10,517 bases of DNA from JBBREP01 sp036501845 (GTDB lineage Bacteria > Actinomycetota > Acidimicrobiia > IMCC26256 > PALSA-610), in NCBI GenBank assembly GCA_036501845.1, contig DASXZO010000175.1, positions 1 to 10,517 of the forward strand. The letters are read 5' to 3'. Under the pieces are notes generated by a model, which was not told the origin of the DNA, did no database searches, and saw nothing but the letters and a program-made list of their open reading frames with translations. This document shows positions 7,580 to 10,517 of the stretch, in pieces. Every line of letters starts with the position of its first letter. Positions within the stretch are counted from its first letter, which is position 1. The position numbers and the translations under genes are program-made.

Positions 7580-8439
7580 CTCGCGCGGTGTCGGGTGCAA
7601 CTGCGCTCGCGTGTGTGGTGGGCGACCCCGTGCGGCACTCGGTGTCGCCGGCGCTGCACAACGCGGCGTTCGCGGCGCTCGACCTCGACTGGGTGTTCCT
7701 CGCGTTCGAGGTGCCGCAGAACCATGCCGACGCGGCGATCGCGGGAATGCGCGCGCTCGGCGTGCGCGGCGCGTCGGTGACGATGCCGCACAAGGAAGCG
7801 GCGATGCACGCGTGCGACGAGGTGACGTCGCGCGCCACGATGCTGCGGAGCGTCAACTGCATCACGCGCTTGCCCGACGGTCGGCTGCGGGGCGATTCCA
7901 CCGACGGCGATGGTTTCGTGCGCTCGCTCACCGATGCCGGCGTCGACGTGTCGGGCCGGACGGCACTGTTGCTGGGTGCGGGCGGCGCGGCCCGCGCGGT
8001 CGCTGTAGCGCTGTGCGAAGCCGGCACGCGTGTGAGTGTGAGCTCGCGTCGCGCCGCGGCCGCCGACACTGTGGCCGGACTCACGAGCCGGCGCGAGGTC
8101 GAGGGCAAGATGGCGGCCACCATCCCGTGGGACGAGCGCGCGACCGCGGCCGCAAGCGCTGACATCGTGGTCAACGCCACGCCGATCGGCATGCTCACCG
8201 ATGGCTCGTCGCCGCTGGAAGCGTCGGCGCTCCACGCCGGTCAGGCAGTGATCGACCTCGTGTACACGCCACTCAACACGCCGTTGCTCATGGCGGCCCG
8301 CTCGGCCGGCGCGCAGACCGTCGACGGTCTCGGCATGCTCGTGCACCAAGCTGCCATCGCCTTCGAGCACTGGACCGGCCTGCCCGCGCCGGTCGCCGTG
8401 ATGCGCACCGCGGCCGAGGGTGCGATCACGCCGGCGTGA
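7576..8439 (+). CDS. aroE: Shikimate dehydrogenase
   Basis: A 287-residue NADP-dependent shikimate dehydrogenase that reduces 3-dehydroshikimate to shikimate in aromatic amino acid synthesis. The substrate-binding domain opens with 'VVGDPVRHSVSPALHNAAF' (14-32; S22 and S24). It carries the catalytic Lys in 'VTMPHKEAA' (K73) and Asp in 'GDSTDGDGF' (D110). The nucleotide domain shows 'LLLGAGGAARAV' (131-142) and 'SSRR' (156-159), the latter suiting the NADP phosphate. 'VVNATPIGM' (198-206), 'DLVYTPLNTPLL' (227-238) and 'GLGMLVHQAAIAFEHWTG' (251-268) follow. The usual 'NTDG' reads 'STDG' here, a mild departure. I chose ATG 7576 over a GTG 96 nt upstream because the upstream part lies inside mltG and lacks homology, and the ATGA overlap matches the other junctions. 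Confidence 0.96.
   Translation: MTRAVSGATALACVVGDPVRHSVSPALHNAAFAALDLDWVFLAFEVPQNHADAAIAGMRALGVRGASVTMPHKEAAMHACDEVTSRATMLRSVNCITRLPDGRLRGDSTDGDGFVRSLTDAGVDVSGRTALLLGAGGAARAVAVALCEAGTRVSVSSRRAAAADTVAGLTSRREVEGKMAATIPWDERATAAASADIVVNATPIGMLTDGSSPLEASALHAGQAVIDLVYTPLNTPLLMAARSAGAQTVDGLGMLVHQAAIAFEHWTGLPAPVAVMRTAAEGAITPA
8426..8439 (+). repeat. Perfect 14-nt palindrome across the aroE stop codon
   Basis: TCACGCCGGCGTGA is fully self-complementary and includes the aroE TGA. No T-run follows, so a classical intrinsic terminator is unlikely. It could be a protein-binding operator ahead of the DUF4388 gene, or chance in GC-rich DNA. Confidence 0.3.
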
Positions 8440-8486
8440 CGTGACGCACTGAACCCTCCGTTCGCTCAACTGCAGCGCGCCTTTGC

Positions 8487-8494
8487 GCCGATAC
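8487..8494 (+). promoter_or_regulatory. Candidate sigma-28/WhiG-like -10 element upstream of the DUF4388 gene
   Basis: GCCGATAC matches 7 of 8 bases of the sigma-28/WhiG -10 consensus GCCGATAA. A TCAA at 8466-8469 could be a poor -35, but its 17-nt spacing is longer than the usual 15-16. Transcription would begin near 8500, leaving a short leader just sufficient for the ribosome site at 8501-8507. It lies in the only gap between the housekeeping operon and the pilus genes. No sigma-70-type promoter was convincing there. Confidence 0.3.
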
Positions 8495-8500
8495 CAGCGC

Positions 8501-8507
8501 AGGAGGG
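8501..8507 (+). promoter_or_regulatory. Strong Shine-Dalgarno AGGAGGG of the DUF4388 gene
   Basis: AGGAGGG ends 9 nt before ATG 8517. It is a far better site than those of most genes in the upstream operon and fits an independently translated gene. Confidence 0.8.
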
Positions 8508-8516
8508 CGAACACGG

Positions 8517-9353
8517 ATGTCGTTATCGGGAACCTTCGACGTGTTCTCGCTGCCCGAGGTACTGCGCATGCTCGCCACGGCGGGCAAGAGCGGCACGTTG
8601 ACGGTCGAGGCTGCCGGACGGTCGGCGCGCGTCGATCTCTATGAGGGTGAGTGTTGCGGCGCGGGCCACGGCGCTGCCGACGAGGCGCTCGTGGCCACCC
8701 ACACGGCGGCGGCCCTTCATGCCTGCCTCCTCGACGTCGCCTTCGAGACCCGCGGCGCGGTCGACGGCTCGTTCCGTTTCGCCGGCGACGAGCACCCGCG
8801 CCCGCGCCCGGCGGCCTGCGCCGCGATCGAGCCGGTGCTCGACGAGCTCGATCAGCTCGAGCGTGAATGGCAGGACATCTCCACCGTTGTGCCGTCGACC
8901 GACGCCGTCCCGGTGCTCGCGTCGGAGCTTCCTGCCGACGAGATCACCGTGAGCGGCTTCGAGTGGAAGCTGCTGGCGTGCCTCGACGGCACCACCACCG
9001 TGCGCGAGCTCCCCGGCCGATCCGGTGGCTCGCTAGTGGGTGTGTGCCGCGCGCTGGCGTCGCTGGTTCGGCGGGGGGCGATCGACGTGGCCCCCGTGGC
9101 CCCGCCCTCGCCCGTGGCGGAGAAAATGCCCGCACCCGTGGCCATCGCGGAGAAAGCGCCCGTCGCGCCGAAGGCGCCAGTCGCCACCGCGCCCACACCG
9201 GCGCCGGCGCCCGTTCCCCAGCCCGTCGCCGAGCCCGAACGAGTGGCCGAGGACGAGCCGGTCGCGGTGGCCAAGGCCACGCCGGCGGACGAAAAGCCGG
9301 TCGACGGCGACCGCGGGGCGATGCTGCGCCTCTTCTCCGCCCTGCGCGAATAG
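8517..9353 (+). CDS. DUF4388-domain protein preceding pilB
   Basis: A 278-residue soluble protein. Residues 1-90 form a DUF4388 (PatA N-terminal-like) domain: 'MSLSGTFDVFSLPEVLRMLA', 'GKSGTLTVEAAGRSARVDLY' and 'EGECCGAG' follow the family pattern 'L.G....FSL..LL.ML....++G.L.V......G.+.F..G'. Residues about 140-192 (EITVSGFEWKLLACLDGTTT, then 'VGVCRALASLVRRGAIDV') look like the winged-helix-type module often linked to DUF4388. Residues about 192-262 are a low-complexity Pro/Ala/Val linker, with GCGGAGAAA occurring twice 30 nt apart (9117 and 9147). The protein ends in a short amphipathic segment, 'RGAMLRLFSALRE'. There is no signal peptide or membrane helix. DUF4388 proteins occur with gliding, pilus and signalling systems. 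The position before pilB suggests pilus regulation or assembly, but the molecular role is unknown. Confidence 0.88.
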   Translation: MSLSGTFDVFSLPEVLRMLATAGKSGTLTVEAAGRSARVDLYEGECCGAGHGAADEALVATHTAAALHACLLDVAFETRGAVDGSFRFAGDEHPRPRPAACAAIEPVLDELDQLEREWQDISTVVPSTDAVPVLASELPADEITVSGFEWKLLACLDGTTTVRELPGRSGGSLVGVCRALASLVRRGAIDVAPVAPPSPVAEKMPAPVAIAEKAPVAPKAPVATAPTPAPAPVPQPVAEPERVAEDEPVAVAKATPADEKPVDGDRGAMLRLFSALRE

Positions 9354-9464
9354 GCGAATGTGGTGTCGTCGCCGAGCAAGCTCGTGTGTCTCAATGGCGA
9401 CGCGCGCTCTCCAGGGGCCCCTGAGACCGGTCGATAGTTCGGCAGGACCAGGAGGCTGAGAACC
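9354..9464 (+). other. Structured 111-nt leader between the DUF4388 gene and pilB
   Basis: No gene is seen here. It holds several complementary segments. CGTCGCC (9367-9373) pairs with GGCGACG (9396-9402) and encloses a small hairpin, CGAG-CAAG-CTCG (9373-9384, sharing its first base with that stem). A perfect 12-nt palindrome, CAGGGGCCCCTG, is at 9412-9423, and GACCGGTC lies at 9425-9432. GTCTCA (9388-9393) can pair with TGAGAC (9422-9427) as an alternative to the palindrome stem. No T-run follows. It may be a regulatory leader of pilB, a weak terminator, or chance pairing in GC-rich DNA. It does not show the conserved core of the c-di-GMP-I riboswitch. Confidence 0.35.
9450..9455 (+). promoter_or_regulatory. 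Shine-Dalgarno AGGAGG fixing the pilB start at CTG 9465
   Basis: AGGAGG ends 9 nt before CTG 9465, an ideal distance. The other in-frame CTG (9456) directly abuts it and cannot be served by it. No ATG, GTG or TTG is in frame between the stop TAG 9435-9437 and the conserved N-terminus. Confidence 0.7.
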
Positions 9465-10517
9465 CTGTCGGACGGAACGCCACTCGGCGCGCTCTTGCTG
9501 CGCGAGGGCCTCGTGACCGAGGCCCAGCTCGACGCGGCCTTGCGCGAGCAGACGACGAGCGGCAAGCAGCTCGGCCGCATCCTGATCGAGATGAAGGCCG
9601 TCGACGAGGCCGGCGTGGTGCGGGCCCTCGCTCGCCAGGTGGGCATCGAGTTCGTCGACCTCAACGACATCACGATCGACGCCGGCGTCGTGTCGCTCGT
9701 GAACGAGACGATCGTCCGTCGCTACCAGGCGCTGCCGATCGGTTGGGACGGCGAGCGGCTGATCGTGGCCATGGCCGACCCGTCGAACGTGTTCGCGCTC
9801 GACGACATCCGCTCGCTCACTGGTCGCGAGCTGCGCAGTGTGGTGGCTACGCCGTCGCAGATCTCCGAGCTTATCGAACGCTTCTTCAAGCTCGAGACCG
9901 ACGTCGACAGCGTCGCGCTGCTCGCGGGCGAGGAAGCCGACGAGGTCGATTCGCTGGCCGACGTGCACGAGGTGATCGAGGACGCGCCGATCGTCAAGTT
10001 CGTCAATCTGCTGATCACCCAGGCCGTCGCCGACCGCGCGAGCGACATCCACGTGGAGCCCACCGAGGTGGACATCCGCATCCGTTTCCGCATCGACGGT
10101 GTGCTGCACGAGGTGATGCACGCGCCGCGTTCGATCCAGAGCGGCGTGATCTCGCGCATCAAGTTGATGGCCGACATCAACATCGCCGAGCGCCGAATCC
10201 CGCAGGACGGTCGCATCTCGATGAAGGTGGCCGGCCGCGCCATCGACTTGCGCGTCGCGACCTTGCCCACCGTGTGGGGCGAGAAGGTCGTCATGCGGGT
10301 CCTGGACAACTCGACCGCGCGGCTGGACCTGGCCGACCTCGGCTTCGGCAAGAGCAACTACACGCGCTATTCCAAGAGCTTCGTCAAGCCCTACGGGATG
10401 ATCCTGGTGACCGGGCCGACCGGGTCGGGCAAGTCGACCACGCTCTACGCCACGCTCAACATCGTCAGCAAGCCCGAGGTCAACGTCATCACGGTCGAGG
10501 ACCCGGTCGAGTACCGG
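9465..10517 (+). CDS. pilB: Type IV pilus assembly ATPase PilB (GspE family), 3'-partial
   Basis: The first 351 residues of a PilB/GspE extension ATPase, which powers pilin polymerisation at the cytoplasmic face of the pilus machine; the frame is open to the window end. The N-terminal T2SSE_N/MshEN-like domain (about 1-140) starts 'PLGALLLREGLVTEAQLDAA' and includes 'ARQVGIEFVDL' and 'RRYQALPIGWDGERLIVAMA'. The ATPase N-subdomain has 'APIVKFVNLLITQAV', 'RASDIHVEP', 'IRIRFRIDGVLHEV' and the Asp-box region 'ERRIPQDGRIS' (about 242-252). Walker A 'GPTGSGKST' is at residues 317-325 (K323), and the window closes at 'VEDPVEYR'. The start appears to be CTG 9465 with AGGAGG at the right distance. The first in-frame GTG (9513) would remove 16 conserved-domain residues. 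Only the retraction paralogue PilT lacks this N-terminal domain, so PilB is preferred. Confidence 0.93.
   Translation, partial: MSDGTPLGALLLREGLVTEAQLDAALREQTTSGKQLGRILIEMKAVDEAGVVRALARQVGIEFVDLNDITIDAGVVSLVNETIVRRYQALPIGWDGERLIVAMADPSNVFALDDIRSLTGRELRSVVATPSQISELIERFFKLETDVDSVALLAGEEADEVDSLADVHEVIEDAPIVKFVNLLITQAVADRASDIHVEPTEVDIRIRFRIDGVLHEVMHAPRSIQSGVISRIKLMADINIAERRIPQDGRISMKVAGRAIDLRVATLPTVWGEKVVMRVLDNSTARLDLADLGFGKSNYTRYSKSFVKPYGMILVTGPTGSGKSTTLYATLNIVSKPEVNVITVEDPVEYR

Noticed and set aside
8426..8460. Rho-independent terminator after aroE
   Set aside because: The palindrome at the stop codon leaves only a 5-bp stem once a loop is allowed, and no T-run follows.
9354..9464. c-di-GMP-I (GEMM) riboswitch before pilB
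   Set aside because: Riboswitches of this class do precede pilus genes in some bacteria, but the conserved core (such as GCAAA and the tetraloop receptor segments) is absent.
9513..10517. pilB starting at the first in-frame GTG (9513)
   Set aside because: It would delete the conserved opening of the N-terminal domain and has no suitably placed ribosome site; CTG 9465 fits better.

Overview
The window is high-GC DNA with all genes on the plus strand. It most likely comes from an actinomycetote, plausibly class Acidimicrobiia. The order rarA, DUF948 protein, small DUF6167-like protein, alaS, ruvX, mltG, aroE is the arrangement known around alaS in Actinomycetota. The class assignment is inference: it rests on type IV pilus genes (a DUF4388 protein, then pilB) following aroE directly.

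Layout: bases 1-938 hold the 3' part of rarA (recombination ATPase). Next come two small membrane-anchored proteins (925-1287 and 1290-1553), then a secreted right-handed beta-helix protein (1543-3315) that is not expected in this operon. After it follow alaS (3325-5964), ruvX (5961-6410), mltG (6407-7579) and aroE (7576-8439). From rarA to aroE each junction is an overlap of 4-14 nt or a gap of at most 9 nt, so the eight genes look like one translationally coupled transcription unit. It covers genome maintenance, tRNA charging, rRNA processing, peptidoglycan chain-length control and the shikimate pathway.

A 77-nt gap then separates aroE from a DUF4388 gene (8517-9353), which has a strong Shine-Dalgarno and a candidate sigma-28/WhiG-like -10 element (GCCGATAC). 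A second gap of 111 nt, rich in inverted repeats, precedes pilB (9465 to the window end). pilB appears to start with CTG: the only in-frame candidates between the upstream stop and the conserved N-terminus are CTG codons, and one lies 9 nt after AGGAGG. The window ends inside the pilB ATPase domain, just after the Walker A and Asp-box motifs, so a type IV pilus locus probably continues to the right.

No tRNA, rRNA, CRISPR array, insertion sequence or clear intrinsic terminator was seen. No gap between genes exceeds 111 nt. The points most worth a second look are the beta-helix gene inside a housekeeping operon, the CTG start of pilB with its structured leader, the sigma-28-like motif, and the C-terminal peptide of the DUF4388 protein.
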